A stretch of DNA of 64,000 nt from Leeuwenhoekiella polynyae (GCF_004104075.1 NZ_QOVK01000014.1:38994-102993), one strand, 5' to 3'; numbered from the stretch's first letter, positions 18,651 through 27,857 are shown. Notes: a model not told the origin generated them from the sequence alone. A program made the numbers and translations.

Positions 18651-18685
18651 AGCCTCCTAAAGCCAAAATTCAGGAGGCTTTTTTT
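18651..18685 (+). terminator. intrinsic terminator of the polyamine operon
   Basis: AGCCTCCT (18651-18658), 13-base loop, AGGAGGCT (18672-18679) and seven T's. It lies 21 bases after the deoxyhypusine-synthase-like stop and also faces the end of the convergent hexosaminidase gene. Confidence 0.88.
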
Positions 18686-18720
18686 ATAAGTCTATATTCA
18701 ATAACTAAAGATATATACTT

Positions 18721-20334
18721 TTATTTTTTTAAAGTCTTGGGTATTTCGCTTTCAGTCTTCCATTCTATCAAAGGGGAAGGATAATAGTTTACATTCATCT
18801 TCTCTAAGAATGGAGCTTGGTTGCCGAGACGAGCTTTATAATTTTCCCAGTCTCTGTTTTCAGGTTGTGACCAGTTCAACTCAGCAAAACCTATAGCTCT
18901 TGGGAACGCTAAGTACTCAAGTTCGCTAATAGTGCTAATAGTTTCAGACCATAAAGGTGCCTCAATACCCAATATATTTTTCTGAGGTATATTTTTATAA
19001 GATTCCGGTTTCCAAATGTAGGCTGTATCTACTGGCACATAGCCGGCCCAATTCAAGCCATATTCAGACTCAAGATCATATTTCATATCCAGATAGGCTT
19101 TGTTTGCAGGAGACATAATTATCTTTAGGTTTTTAGCTACGGCCATTTTTGCATTGTCTGTACTTGACCAAAACTGAGCAATAGATGTAGTATCAATATC
19201 TGCCGTAACAATTTCATCCCAACCAATCATAATTTTGTCGTAGCGCTGAACAATCTGTTCAACTTTATTTACAAAATAGATATAATCGTCCTTTTTGGTC
19301 ACGTGGCTTTCATCACCACCTATGTGAAAATAAGGTCCGGGCGTTAATGCCGAGATCTCTCGTACAACATCATCTATAAATGTATAAACCGTATCCTTAT
19401 GCGTGTCAAACGTGCTGAAACCTACGTGTGTGCCTCGGTATATTTTCGGAGTTTTTCCGTTTCCATTTAAAATAGGATAAGCCACCGAAGCTGCATTGGT
19501 ATGACCAGGCATATCGACTTCGGGAATTATGGTGATGTGATTTTGGGCAGCGTACTCAACAATAATTTTATAATCTTCTTGTGTGTAAAAGCCACCGGGC
19601 TCGCTACCTACTTCTGTAACTCCGCTTATCTCCGTAAGTTTGGGCCATGATTTTATTTCAATTCGCCATCCCTGATCATCTGTCAGGTGTAGATGCAAAA
19701 TATTGTACTTATAGTAAGCCAGGAGATCAATATATTTTTTGACTTCTTCCACAGTAAAAAAATGACGTGCTACATCTAGCATAGCGCCGCGATACGCAAA
19801 TAAAGGGCTGTCATTAATACTTCCTGAAGGGATAGGCCACACAGGATAATCGATGATAGAATCACTTGCTTTTGAAGGAATGAGTTGGCGCAAAGTCTGA
19901 ATACCTCTAAAGGCTCCGGCAGCACTTGCAGCACTCAAAACAATAGAGTCTCTATTAATCTTTAAAAAATAAGACTCTTGATTTATTTTAGATAAACTAT
20001 TTGAATGGTGAATATAGATGACACTTTCCTGATTCGGGAACTCTGTATTTACAGGAACATCCATCTGTATTAAATCTTTTAGTTTATCAGCTAAAAACAA
20101 GCCGACATCATTAAAATCTAATGAATCTGGTGCTGTGTGAATAGCTGTAAATCGATCTAACGGAAAAGCGCTGTATGTAGCTTCTGTAGTTGAAGGTTTT
20201 GGGATGAGGTCTGCCTGAGTTAAATCGGTTTTAGGAAGATTTAAGTGCCGAGGTTCTTTTTCGGGTTTACAAGAAAAAAAAAGCATTGCAATACAGCTGA
20301 ATGCTATAGCTGAAGATTTAGAATAATGCATCAA
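18721..20334 (-). CDS. GH20 beta-N-acetylhexosaminidase, lipoprotein
   Basis: 537 residues with a lipoprotein signal (IAMLFFSC, Cys22); the second Met (20331) is an equally possible start. An N-terminal GH20b-like domain (about 45-165) precedes the TIM barrel. The barrel shows YRGAMLDVARHFF, HLHLTDDQGWRIEIK, IIPEVDMPGHTNA and FHIGGDESH, in which Asp341-Glu342 form the catalytic pair of family 20 enzymes (substrate-assisted mechanism), and later IGWDEI and LWSETI. It removes terminal beta-linked GlcNAc or GalNAc from chitin oligomers, glycans or peptidoglycan fragments at the envelope. It is monocistronic. Confidence 0.93.
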   Translation of the reverse strand: MMHYSKSSAIAFSCIAMLFFSCKPEKEPRHLNLPKTDLTQADLIPKPSTTEATYSAFPLDRFTAIHTAPDSLDFNDVGLFLADKLKDLIQMDVPVNTEFPNQESVIYIHHSNSLSKINQESYFLKINRDSIVLSAASAAGAFRGIQTLRQLIPSKASDSIIDYPVWPIPSGSINDSPLFAYRGAMLDVARHFFTVEEVKKYIDLLAYYKYNILHLHLTDDQGWRIEIKSWPKLTEISGVTEVGSEPGGFYTQEDYKIIVEYAAQNHITIIPEVDMPGHTNAASVAYPILNGNGKTPKIYRGTHVGFSTFDTHKDTVYTFIDDVVREISALTPGPYFHIGGDESHVTKKDDYIYFVNKVEQIVQRYDKIMIGWDEIVTADIDTTSIAQFWSSTDNAKMAVAKNLKIIMSPANKAYLDMKYDLESEYGLNWAGYVPVDTAYIWKPESYKNIPQKNILGIEAPLWSETISTISELEYLAFPRAIGFAELNWSQPENRDWENYKARLGNQAPFLEKMNVNYYPSPLIEWKTESEIPKTLKK

Positions 20335-20539
20335 TTGGTTGTATTAAAATCGAAGGTTTAACTGTTATACTTAACTTTCTAGTTAAAAGAATCTTGCAAA
20401 TTACACTATCAAAAATTATAAAAAGAAAAAGTGCTCTGTAAATTAGAGGATGCATTTAAAGTTCTGTAATTAACAAAAACAGGTAATCTTTAGATTTGCT
20501 TTAGAAGTATTGCTTATTTTCGCAAACTTATTTATTAGT

Positions 20540-21259
20540 ATGTCTTACAAGTTAACGGTAGTCGTTCCTGTTTATAATGAAGAAGATAATCTACTTCGGG
20601 TAGAGCAGGTTTTTCAGGATTATTTTAAAATAGCTGCGGTACCTACTCAAGTGCTTTTTGTAAATGATGGTTCTAAAGATAAAAGTCAAGAGCTTATAGA
20701 AACCATTTGCGCGCGTAGTAAAGGATTTCAGTTTATTTCTTTTGCAAAAAACTGCGGATTGAGCGCAGCGATTAAAGCCGGATTTGATTATACTAAAACT
20801 CCTCTGGTAGGTTATATTGACAGTGACCTGCAGACTACTCCAGAAGATTTTAACGTCCTGTATCCTTATATTAAAGAGTATGATCTGGTAACCGGTCATC
20901 GTGCCGATCGAAAGGATTCTTTTGTAAAAAATATGTCGAGTACAATTGCAAATAAAATTCGGCGTGCTTTTACAAATGATGGGATGGATGATACAGGTTG
21001 TCCTTTAAAAATTATCAAGACTGATTATGCTCAGCGAATCCCCATGTTTAGAGGTTTACACCGCTTTTTGCCTGCCATGATTATGCTTCAAAATGGGAAA
21101 ACGGTACAGGTTCCTATTCGTCATTTTCCACGTATTGCAGGAACTGCCAAGTTTGGTTTGTGGAACCGCCTTTTAGGTCCCTTGATGGACTGTTTTGCGT
21201 ACCTGTGGATGAAGAACAAATACATTAATTATGAAGTAGCCAAAAAATCAGATGCATAG
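20540..21259 (+). CDS. family 2 glycosyltransferase, DPM1/GtrB-like
   Basis: The start at 20540 gives 239 residues beginning MSYKLTVVVPVYNEEDN; an ATG 30 bases upstream adds a hydrophobic non-conserved stretch. Motifs: VPVYNEEDNL, LFVNDGSKDKS, YIDSDLQTTPED (the metal-binding DxD followed by LQ, typical of polyprenyl-phosphate sugar synthases) and a C-terminal HFPRIAGTAKFGLWNRL. There is no long C-terminal membrane domain, so it resembles soluble DPM1-type enzymes that make a polyprenyl-phosphate sugar on the inner leaflet. It overlaps the next gene by 8 bases and begins a three-gene operon that ends with a lipid-sugar-using transferase. Confidence 0.88.
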   Translation: MSYKLTVVVPVYNEEDNLLRVEQVFQDYFKIAAVPTQVLFVNDGSKDKSQELIETICARSKGFQFISFAKNCGLSAAIKAGFDYTKTPLVGYIDSDLQTTPEDFNVLYPYIKEYDLVTGHRADRKDSFVKNMSSTIANKIRRAFTNDGMDDTGCPLKIIKTDYAQRIPMFRGLHRFLPAMIMLQNGKTVQVPIRHFPRIAGTAKFGLWNRLLGPLMDCFAYLWMKNKYINYEVAKKSDA

Positions 21260-21881
21260 CCCCGTTTGGATATATGCAATTGGTTTTCTCGCGCAGTTAA
21301 TGTTTAGCGGTCGCTTGATTATTCAATGGTTTTTATCTGAAAAGCAGAAACGGGTACTTACGCCTTCAACCTTTTGGTGGTTGAGCTTGGGAGCTTCTTT
21401 CTTGCTTTTTGTCTACGGGTATTTACGGGATGATTTCGCCATTATGCTAGGCCAAACCTTAACCTATTTTATTTACATCAGAAACTTGCAACTACAGGGA
21501 CAGTGGGTTAAATCACCTAAAGTCCTTCGCTGGTTTTTATTTGTTTTTCCGATTCTGCTGGTGATTTATGGCTACAATAATGGGCATTATGATATCGATA
21601 AATTGTTTAGAAATGAAGATATTCCCTTGTGGCTGTTGCTTTTGGGGAGCATTGCTCAGGTGATTTTTACGTTGCGATTTATCTATCAGTGGATTTATTC
21701 TGAACGCAAAAAGAAATCAAGCTTGCCTTTAGGATTCTGGTTGTTGAGCCTCGTAGGCGGACTCCTAATTCTTACCTATGCTATTTTGCGCAGAGATCCG
21801 GTACTTTTTGTGGGACACCTTATGGGCGTTTTTATCTATTATCGCAATATGAAACTTTCAATTGGTATTGATAAAGAATGA
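21252..21881 (+). CDS. tandem LAB_N-domain membrane protein
   Basis: 209 residues, six hydrophobic segments. Two homologous halves are visible: FLSEKQKRVLTPSTFWWLSL followed by GQTLTYFIYIRNLQL (about 30-80) and WIYSERKKKSSLPLGFWLLS followed by GHLMGVFIYYRNMKL (about 145-200). Each half matches the small domain found at the N-terminus of some lipid-A-disaccharide synthases (LAB_N). The position between a polyprenyl-phosphate glycosyltransferase and a GT39-type transferase suggests a membrane step such as flipping of the lipid-linked sugar; that is inference. Overlaps: 8 bases with the gene before and 4 (ATGA) with the gene after. Confidence 0.82.
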   Translation: MHSPVWIYAIGFLAQLMFSGRLIIQWFLSEKQKRVLTPSTFWWLSLGASFLLFVYGYLRDDFAIMLGQTLTYFIYIRNLQLQGQWVKSPKVLRWFLFVFPILLVIYGYNNGHYDIDKLFRNEDIPLWLLLLGSIAQVIFTLRFIYQWIYSERKKKSSLPLGFWLLSLVGGLLILTYAILRRDPVLFVGHLMGVFIYYRNMKLSIGIDKE

Positions 21882-23518
21882 GTATTGACGAAAAATATTA
21901 TCCGCTAATCATTCTGGCAGTTTGTGCATTGCTGTTTTTTCCGCATCTTGATGTGCTATACGCCAACATTATGGAAGCGCGTAACTTCATCACCGCACGC
22001 GAAATGCTGCACTACGACAATTGGGTGTTTACCACAATGAACGGTGAAGCCCGTTATGAAAAGCCACCCTTACCAACATGGTTGGCGGCCTTTTCGGGTG
22101 CGATTTTTGGTATTAGTAAACTTTGGGCGTTGCGACTGCCTTCTGCAATTATTACCACGGTAATGGCCCTTTTTAGTTTTTCGCTTTCGCGAAAACGTCT
22201 CAGTTTGTCTCCAAAACAAAGTTTGTATACGACGCTCATTCTTGCAACCTCCTTTTATGTGATTTTTGCAGGGCGAAATGGCACCTGGGATATTTTCGCC
22301 CACGCTTTTATGCTGGGTGGTATTTATTTTTTATTTCAGTTTTTTACCGAAAGCAAGCAGAAGTATAAAAACGCTTCCCTTGCCGGGTTGTTTCTTGGTC
22401 TGTCTTTTATGAGTAAAGGCCCTGTAAGCCATTTTGCGCTTCTTCTACCATTTTTGATTGCCTACGCCTGGGTTTACAAATTCAGAAGTTTTAAAGGTAG
22501 AATAGCACCATTTATGATGCTGCTGGTTATCGCTTTGGTGCTTAGTTCTTGGTGGGCACTGGCTATTTATTTTGTAGACGGGGAAACAGCACAGGCAATA
22601 GCCGATAAAGAGTCGGCAGCGTGGGCCAATCACAATACGCGTCCTTTTTATTATTACTGGAGCTTTTTTACGCAAAGCGGAATCTGGACGGTTCCGGCTT
22701 TTGTAGCGCTTTTATATCCTTATTTAAAATCAAGGGTTACGCATTTAAGAGCCTACCGCTTCAGTTTGATCTGGACGTTAGCAGCAGTCGTTTTACTTTC
22801 TTGTATTCCGGAGAAAAAATCAAGATATCTATTGCCGGTACTAATTCCCCTTGCGTTCAATACCTCGTTCTACATAGAGTATCTCGTCCGTGAATTCAAA
22901 AGCCTGAGTGATAAGCGCGAAACCATACCGGTATATTTTTACTTTGGTTTGCTGGCGACGATTTGTTTACTTTCCGGTCCTGTCATTTTATACCTTTTCA
23001 GTGAAGATTTTCAGGCAACAGACTGGCTCTGGTTTGGCTTATTTCAACTAGCTGCGATAGGCTTTGCTTTTGTATTTATAAAGAGTTTACGATCTAAAAG
23101 TATTGAACCGGCATTTTTTGCAGTAATTGGTTTTTCTTGTGCTATTATTCTTTTTGTGTTTCCGGTGGTTAGGCTTAGCTATACCAATCAAGATTTTAGA
23201 GAAATCGCACCAATAATTGCAGACTATAAGGTTGCCGGCAAACCCATCTACCTATTTGAAAACAGTTCGCCGGAACTGATTTGGGATTTAGGAGAGCGTG
23301 TACCAGTGCTTAATACACGTGAAGGCTTGCAGTTGCCTGCTCAAACTTCTTTTTATTTGATTTTAGAGGAAGAACGTAAAAAAGAAGTAGAACAATTGTT
23401 AGCCGGCTTAAAAATGACTTTAAAAGGCTGCTATGATGGAAATATAACGACGAAAGCGGATCGTAATTATAAAACCCGAAGGATTGGTTGCCTATATCTT
23501 GTTTCTGAAGCCAATTAA
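21878..23518 (+). CDS. GT39/ArnT-like membrane glycosyltransferase
   Basis: 546 residues with about eleven transmembrane segments. The N-terminal periplasmic loop contains NIMEARNFITAREMLHYDNW and MNGEARYEKPPLPTWLAAF, which match the ArnT/PMT-family pattern (AREM, then NG-x-x-YEKPPL-x-W). The usual DE pair at the start of the loop reads ME here. Such enzymes move a sugar from a polyprenyl-phosphate carrier to lipid A, glycan or protein outside the inner membrane. Start codon overlaps the LAB_N gene (ATGA), and the stop overlaps the convergent gene by 4 bases. The final 100 residues form a soluble domain. Confidence 0.88.
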   Translation: MSIDEKYYPLIILAVCALLFFPHLDVLYANIMEARNFITAREMLHYDNWVFTTMNGEARYEKPPLPTWLAAFSGAIFGISKLWALRLPSAIITTVMALFSFSLSRKRLSLSPKQSLYTTLILATSFYVIFAGRNGTWDIFAHAFMLGGIYFLFQFFTESKQKYKNASLAGLFLGLSFMSKGPVSHFALLLPFLIAYAWVYKFRSFKGRIAPFMMLLVIALVLSSWWALAIYFVDGETAQAIADKESAAWANHNTRPFYYYWSFFTQSGIWTVPAFVALLYPYLKSRVTHLRAYRFSLIWTLAAVVLLSCIPEKKSRYLLPVLIPLAFNTSFYIEYLVREFKSLSDKRETIPVYFYFGLLATICLLSGPVILYLFSEDFQATDWLWFGLFQLAAIGFAFVFIKSLRSKSIEPAFFAVIGFSCAIILFVFPVVRLSYTNQDFREIAPIIADYKVAGKPIYLFENSSPELIWDLGERVPVLNTREGLQLPAQTSFYLILEEERKKEVEQLLAGLKMTLKGCYDGNITTKADRNYKTRRIGCLYLVSEAN

Positions 23519-24921
23519 GAAAATAGCTTCAAGCTCTTTTTGGTATTCAATTCCAAAATTAAATAGCCGGCAACGGCGCAATATTCAAAAGCTACTAATA
23601 CTAATTTTTCGTGTACGCCATCTACTTGATACGCAGCGTAACTAAACATTATAGTAAATGTCCACATTAGCATATAGCGGTATCTTGTAAAAACCGAAAG
23701 TAATAATGGCGTAGCGAGGTACCAGGGATGCACGGTTGTAGAAAGCGCAAAATAACAGGAAATACCAAAAAGAAGTCCGGTAAAGAGTTGTTGCAGACTT
23801 CTGTTTTTTCTAAAAAAGCTTAGTGCGAGTAGTGCAACTACCGCTATAAGCGGAAGAACTTTGCCTGCAGTTTCAATAATATTATAGCCTTTTACCTGAT
23901 AACCTACCCAGCGCACGACATAATACATACTGGCATTGAACTCAAATTTCTGAAACCAAAGGGATAATGTCGCACTAAAATGCTCCAGCAAAGCTGAATT
24001 TAAAAAGGGTGAAAAACTCAAGATGAAAATCAAAATAGCCAATCCGTAAAAGCGGGTTGATTTCCAGAGTGAAGCCGGAAGATTTTGTTTTACGTAACGC
24101 AAAAAGTCTTGCGTTTGAACTGAAGGTTTTGCAGGCTTGATCAAAAACTGAAACAACAGCGGAAGCAACATCAACGGCACCAATTTTACGGAAACCGAAA
24201 GTCCCCAGAGCACTGCCGCCCAAAACCACTTTTTAAGGTATAACAAATACAGCGCTGCAAGCATAAAAAAGAGCATAACGCCTTCAAAATGCAGGTTTCC
24301 GGTGAGTTCAATTACAATAAACGGATTGAGAAAATACCAGAAAATCTGTTGTGCTGGCAAGCCCATCACTTTTAAAAATTTGCTTCCTATCCAAACGATT
24401 CCGAGATCTGCAGCGATGATACTGAGTCGCAGAACTACGATTCCGCCCAGGATCGAATTACCGCTGAAAAGTCCGGCAAGCCAAAAGAAAAACTGATTCA
24501 CCGGGGGGTAATTTGAATAATGCGCACGGCTTAAACTGCCCATTCCTTCCAGTAGTTCGCTGCTTTGGCTAATAGGAATAGTTCCCTGAGCTACCCATTG
24601 ATCGGGCGTAAGTAAATACGGACTCAATCCCTGAGTGAGTAAACGGCCATCCCATAGAAAGCGGTAAAAATCTTGTGACAAATTGGGTTCGGCAATAAAG
24701 AAAATACATCGGGCAAGGACACCCACAGCAACAAGAATTTTAAAATCGGTTTTTAGAAGATGAATGAGTTTAAAAGACAGAAAGAATAAAGCTGCGTAAA
24801 GTGTGATGAGTTTTACAAAATCGTAACGCTGTAAACCGTAGGCAAACGTGCAATACATCACCAGGATACTGATGATAAATAGGAGTTGTATTTTATAAGG
24901 CTTTAGTTTTTTTAGCATCAA
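23515..24921 (-). CDS. DUF2029/GT87-like polyprenyl-sugar mannosyltransferase
   Basis: 468 residues with about ten to eleven transmembrane helices. The motif NLSQDFYRFLWDGRLLTQGLSPYL at about residues 80-103 has the Asp and Arg positions seen in the GT-C fold transferases of the DUF2029/GT87 type, and YSNYPPVNQFFFW follows. Flavobacterial relatives are commonly annotated as mannosyltransferases. Likely donor is a polyprenyl-phosphate sugar; the acceptor is unknown. It is convergent with the ArnT-like gene (4-base overlap) and lies 147 bases downstream of the processive GT2 gene on the same strand. Confidence 0.75.
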   Translation of the reverse strand: MMLKKLKPYKIQLLFIISILVMYCTFAYGLQRYDFVKLITLYAALFFLSFKLIHLLKTDFKILVAVGVLARCIFFIAEPNLSQDFYRFLWDGRLLTQGLSPYLLTPDQWVAQGTIPISQSSELLEGMGSLSRAHYSNYPPVNQFFFWLAGLFSGNSILGGIVVLRLSIIAADLGIVWIGSKFLKVMGLPAQQIFWYFLNPFIVIELTGNLHFEGVMLFFMLAALYLLYLKKWFWAAVLWGLSVSVKLVPLMLLPLLFQFLIKPAKPSVQTQDFLRYVKQNLPASLWKSTRFYGLAILIFILSFSPFLNSALLEHFSATLSLWFQKFEFNASMYYVVRWVGYQVKGYNIIETAGKVLPLIAVVALLALSFFRKNRSLQQLFTGLLFGISCYFALSTTVHPWYLATPLLLSVFTRYRYMLMWTFTIMFSYAAYQVDGVHEKLVLVAFEYCAVAGYLILELNTKKSLKLFS

Positions 24922-24985
24922 TTTAGTGCAGAAATTAGGATAAATATAGGCTTTTATACCATGCGCCAGCGATTACAGCGGCATC

Positions 24986-25011
24986 CTTTAGCGCCTTTTT
25001 TGGCGCTAAAG
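24986..25011. repeat. 10-bp perfect stem-loop, CTTTAGCGCC
   Basis: CTTTAGCGCC (24986-24995), loop TTTTTT, GGCGCTAAAG (25002-25011). It sits in the 147-base gap between two same-strand glycosyltransferase genes. There is no T-tract after the stem on either strand, so termination would be weak; a processing site or a repeat element are alternatives. Confidence 0.45.
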
Positions 25012-25068
25012 ATATAGTGGAAAGCGCGGTTTTTCTGAAGCGGGAGCATCAGAAACAGGTGCCCAAAA

Positions 25069-26544
25069 TCAGGCTTGTGAAAAAATAGATTTAAAGGCTA
25101 CAAAGCCAAAACCAAAGAAAAGCATCAGGTGAAATAGCATCAGGCCAAAATCCTGAATGGCAAACGCGCTGTAAATAGCAAAGCCAAAATATAAAAAGAG
25201 CAGGCTCTCTACGATGGTGTTGAGCGACAGGTGTTTTTTAAGGTAAATGTTTGCCTTGTAGCTGTCGCCTTTTTTCTTGATGTTGAATTTTGGCGTACGT
25301 ATAAATTCAGACTTTTTACCAAAATGCCCTTCTAGAACGGCAAGCGAATTGTGTACGCTAAAGCCCATGGCAATGGAGAAAAAGGTAAAAAACATACCGA
25401 TATACCTGAGGAAATTTTTAAATCCGCCGCCGTGTATTTTTTTATAGGTGACCCAATAACAGCCAAAAAAGATGATTGTACTCACGGCAAAAGCAGCGAT
25501 CACATTAAAATACCAGCTGTATGCGGGATTGTTATTTTTGATATATAAAATCGGGACGCTCAGGATCGCTACGAGCAATACCAGCAAAAACATGCTGCTG
25601 TTGAGCAGATGAAAAAAGCTGTGAAACTTCGTCTTAAACGAAACCGTAGGATCTTTTAAAAGTCGGCCATACAGCTTCTGAAAGTTTTCGGCAGCTCCTT
25701 TGTTCCAACGGAATTGCTGCGAACGTGCAGCACTAATGGCTACGGGCAGTTCGGCTGGGGTTTCTACATCAATGAGGTATTTAAAATCCCATTTTTTGAG
25801 TTGCGCGCGGTAGCTGAGGTCCAGGTCTTCGGTTAGGGTATCTCCCTGCCAGTTGCCGGCATCAAGGATGCAGGTTTTGCGCCAGATTCCTGCGGTACCG
25901 TTAAAGTTGATAAAGTGATGCCCAAAATTGCGGCCTACCTGTTCCAGAACAAAATGAAAATCAAGTGCAAATGCCTGAATTTTGGTCAATAGGGAATAGT
26001 TGCGGTTGAGGTGCGCCCAGCGGGTTTGCACCACGCCGATTTTCTCATCCTTAAAATACGGTACTGTCTTTTGCAACCAATCGGGATTGGGAACAAAGTC
26101 TGAATCAAAAATGGCGATATATTCACCTTTTGCGATCAGAAGGCCTTCTTTTAAAGCGCCGGCTTTAAAGCCGCTTCGGTCGGTACGGGTGATGTGTTTG
26201 ATATCAAGACCCTGGTCCTGTAATTGGTTTATTTGCTTGCGGGTAGTCTCAAGACTCGCATCTGTAGAGTCGTCAAGCACCTGTATTTCTAATTTGTCTT
26301 TAGGATAATCGAGCTTTGCGATGCTTTCAAGCAATCGTTCTACCACATACATTTCATTATAAAGCGGAAGTTGTACCGTTATAACCGGAGTTTCTTCCGG
26401 TTTTGAAAAGTCAAAAAGCGGTGCGTTTTCTGTACTTTTTTTGGCTTTCAGGTAATTAAGTAGCAGGTTGAGTTGTGCCAGGCTGTATAAAAATATAACT
26501 GCCAGCGCCAGAGTGTATAGGATGATTACTGCTGTCTCTATCAT
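25069..26544 (-). CDS. cellulose-synthase-like processive family 2 glycosyltransferase
   Basis: 491 residues. An N-terminal membrane helix precedes the GT2 catalytic domain with VQLPLYNEMYVVERLLES, VLDDSTD (first Asp), IFDSDFVPNPDWL (DxD), LTEDLDLSYRAQ (TED catalytic base) and QQFRWNKGAAENF (QxxRW), followed by four C-terminal helices. The full D,D,D,QxxRW set predicts an active processive or semi-processive transferase, of the type that makes beta-glucans or mannans. There is no PilZ domain and no BcsB-like neighbour, so it is not a standard cellulose operon. Start overlaps the previous gene's stop (ATGA). This gene has stretches of clearly elevated G+C. Confidence 0.9.
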   Translation of the reverse strand: MIETAVIILYTLALAVIFLYSLAQLNLLLNYLKAKKSTENAPLFDFSKPEETPVITVQLPLYNEMYVVERLLESIAKLDYPKDKLEIQVLDDSTDASLETTRKQINQLQDQGLDIKHITRTDRSGFKAGALKEGLLIAKGEYIAIFDSDFVPNPDWLQKTVPYFKDEKIGVVQTRWAHLNRNYSLLTKIQAFALDFHFVLEQVGRNFGHHFINFNGTAGIWRKTCILDAGNWQGDTLTEDLDLSYRAQLKKWDFKYLIDVETPAELPVAISAARSQQFRWNKGAAENFQKLYGRLLKDPTVSFKTKFHSFFHLLNSSMFLLVLLVAILSVPILYIKNNNPAYSWYFNVIAAFAVSTIIFFGCYWVTYKKIHGGGFKNFLRYIGMFFTFFSIAMGFSVHNSLAVLEGHFGKKSEFIRTPKFNIKKKGDSYKANIYLKKHLSLNTIVESLLFLYFGFAIYSAFAIQDFGLMLFHLMLFFGFGFVAFKSIFSQA

Positions 26545-27230
26545 TTGAAACTGTATTTAAAAATCCAGCCCAGAATTTTTACACCGGCAAATATAGCACC
26601 TTTAACGGTTCCTGAAACTTTTGATACGCCGATGCGGTTGCGGTACTTTACGGGAATTTCGGTGTACGTAAGCTTTTGTTTTAAGGCTTTTAACTGCATC
26701 TCAACCGTCCAACCATAGGTTTTGTCTTCCATTTTTAAGGCCAAAAGCTTATCGTATTTTATGGCTCTAAAAGGCCCTAAATCGGTAAAACGGGAACCAA
26801 AAAACCAGCGCATCAGGGTTGTCGCCAATGTGTTACCAAAACGTTGCGGGAACGTCATACTGCCATCTTCGCGCAGGCGCTTTACACGCGTACCAATTAC
26901 AAAATCGAGATTATCCTGAATGATGGGTTTAATCAATTCATCTAACTGCTCCGGGTAATCGCTGTAATCACCGTCTAAAAAAACAATAATATCTGGTTTG
27001 GTTTCTTTCGCAGCTACATAGCTTATCCCTTTTAAACATGCGTAGCCATAACCAGGTCTTTTCTCAGATAGCACTGTCGCCCCGGCATTTTTAGCGCGTA
27101 ATTCGGTCTGGTCTTTAGAATTATTACTGACTACAATTATTTCATCCACATGATCTGGAATGTCCCTAACTACAGATTCAATAGAATCTTCTTCATTATA
27201 AGCAGGTATAATTACTTTAATTTTTTGCAT
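26541..27230 (-). CDS. family 2 glycosyltransferase, DPM1/DPG-synthase-like
   Basis: 229 residues: VIIPAYNEEDSIESVVRDI, IIVVSNNSKDQT, GYGYACLKGISYVAA, FLDGDYSDYPEQLDELI (DxD-type) and LGPFRAIKYDKLLALKMEDKTYGWTVEMQLKA. This pattern is that of polyprenol-phosphate glucose/mannose synthases and related small GT2 enzymes without membrane domain. It probably supplies or initiates the lipid-linked sugar used by the neighbouring transferases. It overlaps the processive GT2 gene by 4 bases (ATGA) and the MORN-protein gene by 1 base (TAATG). Confidence 0.88.
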   Translation of the reverse strand: MQKIKVIIPAYNEEDSIESVVRDIPDHVDEIIVVSNNSKDQTELRAKNAGATVLSEKRPGYGYACLKGISYVAAKETKPDIIVFLDGDYSDYPEQLDELIKPIIQDNLDFVIGTRVKRLREDGSMTFPQRFGNTLATTLMRWFFGSRFTDLGPFRAIKYDKLLALKMEDKTYGWTVEMQLKALKQKLTYTEIPVKYRNRIGVSKVSGTVKGAIFAGVKILGWIFKYSFK

Positions 27231-27700
27231 TAAAAGCGGGCATTAGGATTGTCTTTCTTAAACTGAGATATGCTCGTCCAACTTCCGGAGAGTTTATCTT
27301 GATCATATCTATTAGCTTTTATAAGTTTTTCATTTTTGTAAAGCAGACCGTAACCTTCTTTTACGTTATTCTGATACTGAATTTTTTCTTTTTGGTTTTC
27401 TGATCTGTAAACAATCCACCAATTTACTTTTTGATCTTGTTTGTAGTGCCCTTCTCTTAAGAGTCGGGAGGTCTTGTCATAATAAAACCAATATCCATTT
27501 TTTTGATCATTATAATATTCTCCTTTTGCTTTAACCACTCCTGATGAATAATAATAATACCAATAAGCTTCTTTATCAGAGCCTTTTTCCCATCCTTCAG
27601 CAATTAGGTTTCCATTGGCGTCAAATTCCCGTATATAGATTTTGCTCTCCTGAGAAATGCAAATGAAACCAATTAAACAGAGTAAGATTTTAAATATCAT
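27230..27700 (-). CDS. secreted MORN-repeat protein
   Basis: 156 residues: a signal peptide (MIFKILLCLIGFICIS) and then repeated units of the toxin-antitoxin YwqK/MORN type, for example DANGNLIAEGWEKG, SSGVVKAKGEYYNDQKNGYWFYYD, REGHYKQDQKVNWWIVY and VKEGYGLLYKNEKLIKANRY. MORN repeats make beta-hairpin rows of unknown binding role in bacteria. It opens the minus-strand glycosyltransferase operon through a one-base TAATG overlap, which suggests a role tied to the glycan, but nothing in the sequence shows which. G+C falls back to the regional low level inside this gene. Confidence 0.8.
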   Translation of the reverse strand: MIFKILLCLIGFICISQESKIYIREFDANGNLIAEGWEKGSDKEAYWYYYYSSGVVKAKGEYYNDQKNGYWFYYDKTSRLLREGHYKQDQKVNWWIVYRSENQKEKIQYQNNVKEGYGLLYKNEKLIKANRYDQDKLSGSWTSISQFKKDNPNARF

Positions 27701-27857
27701 GGAATTATTAATGTAAGACGAAAAAGATTGCTTGAACTAACATATGGTTTTCAAGGATTGTATACGCAAAAACCCTCTCAAGAGTTTTTAACATAAAATT
27801 AATAAAACTGAATTATTGAATACAGCGTATGTGTCGTGTAACCAAAAATCTATAACG

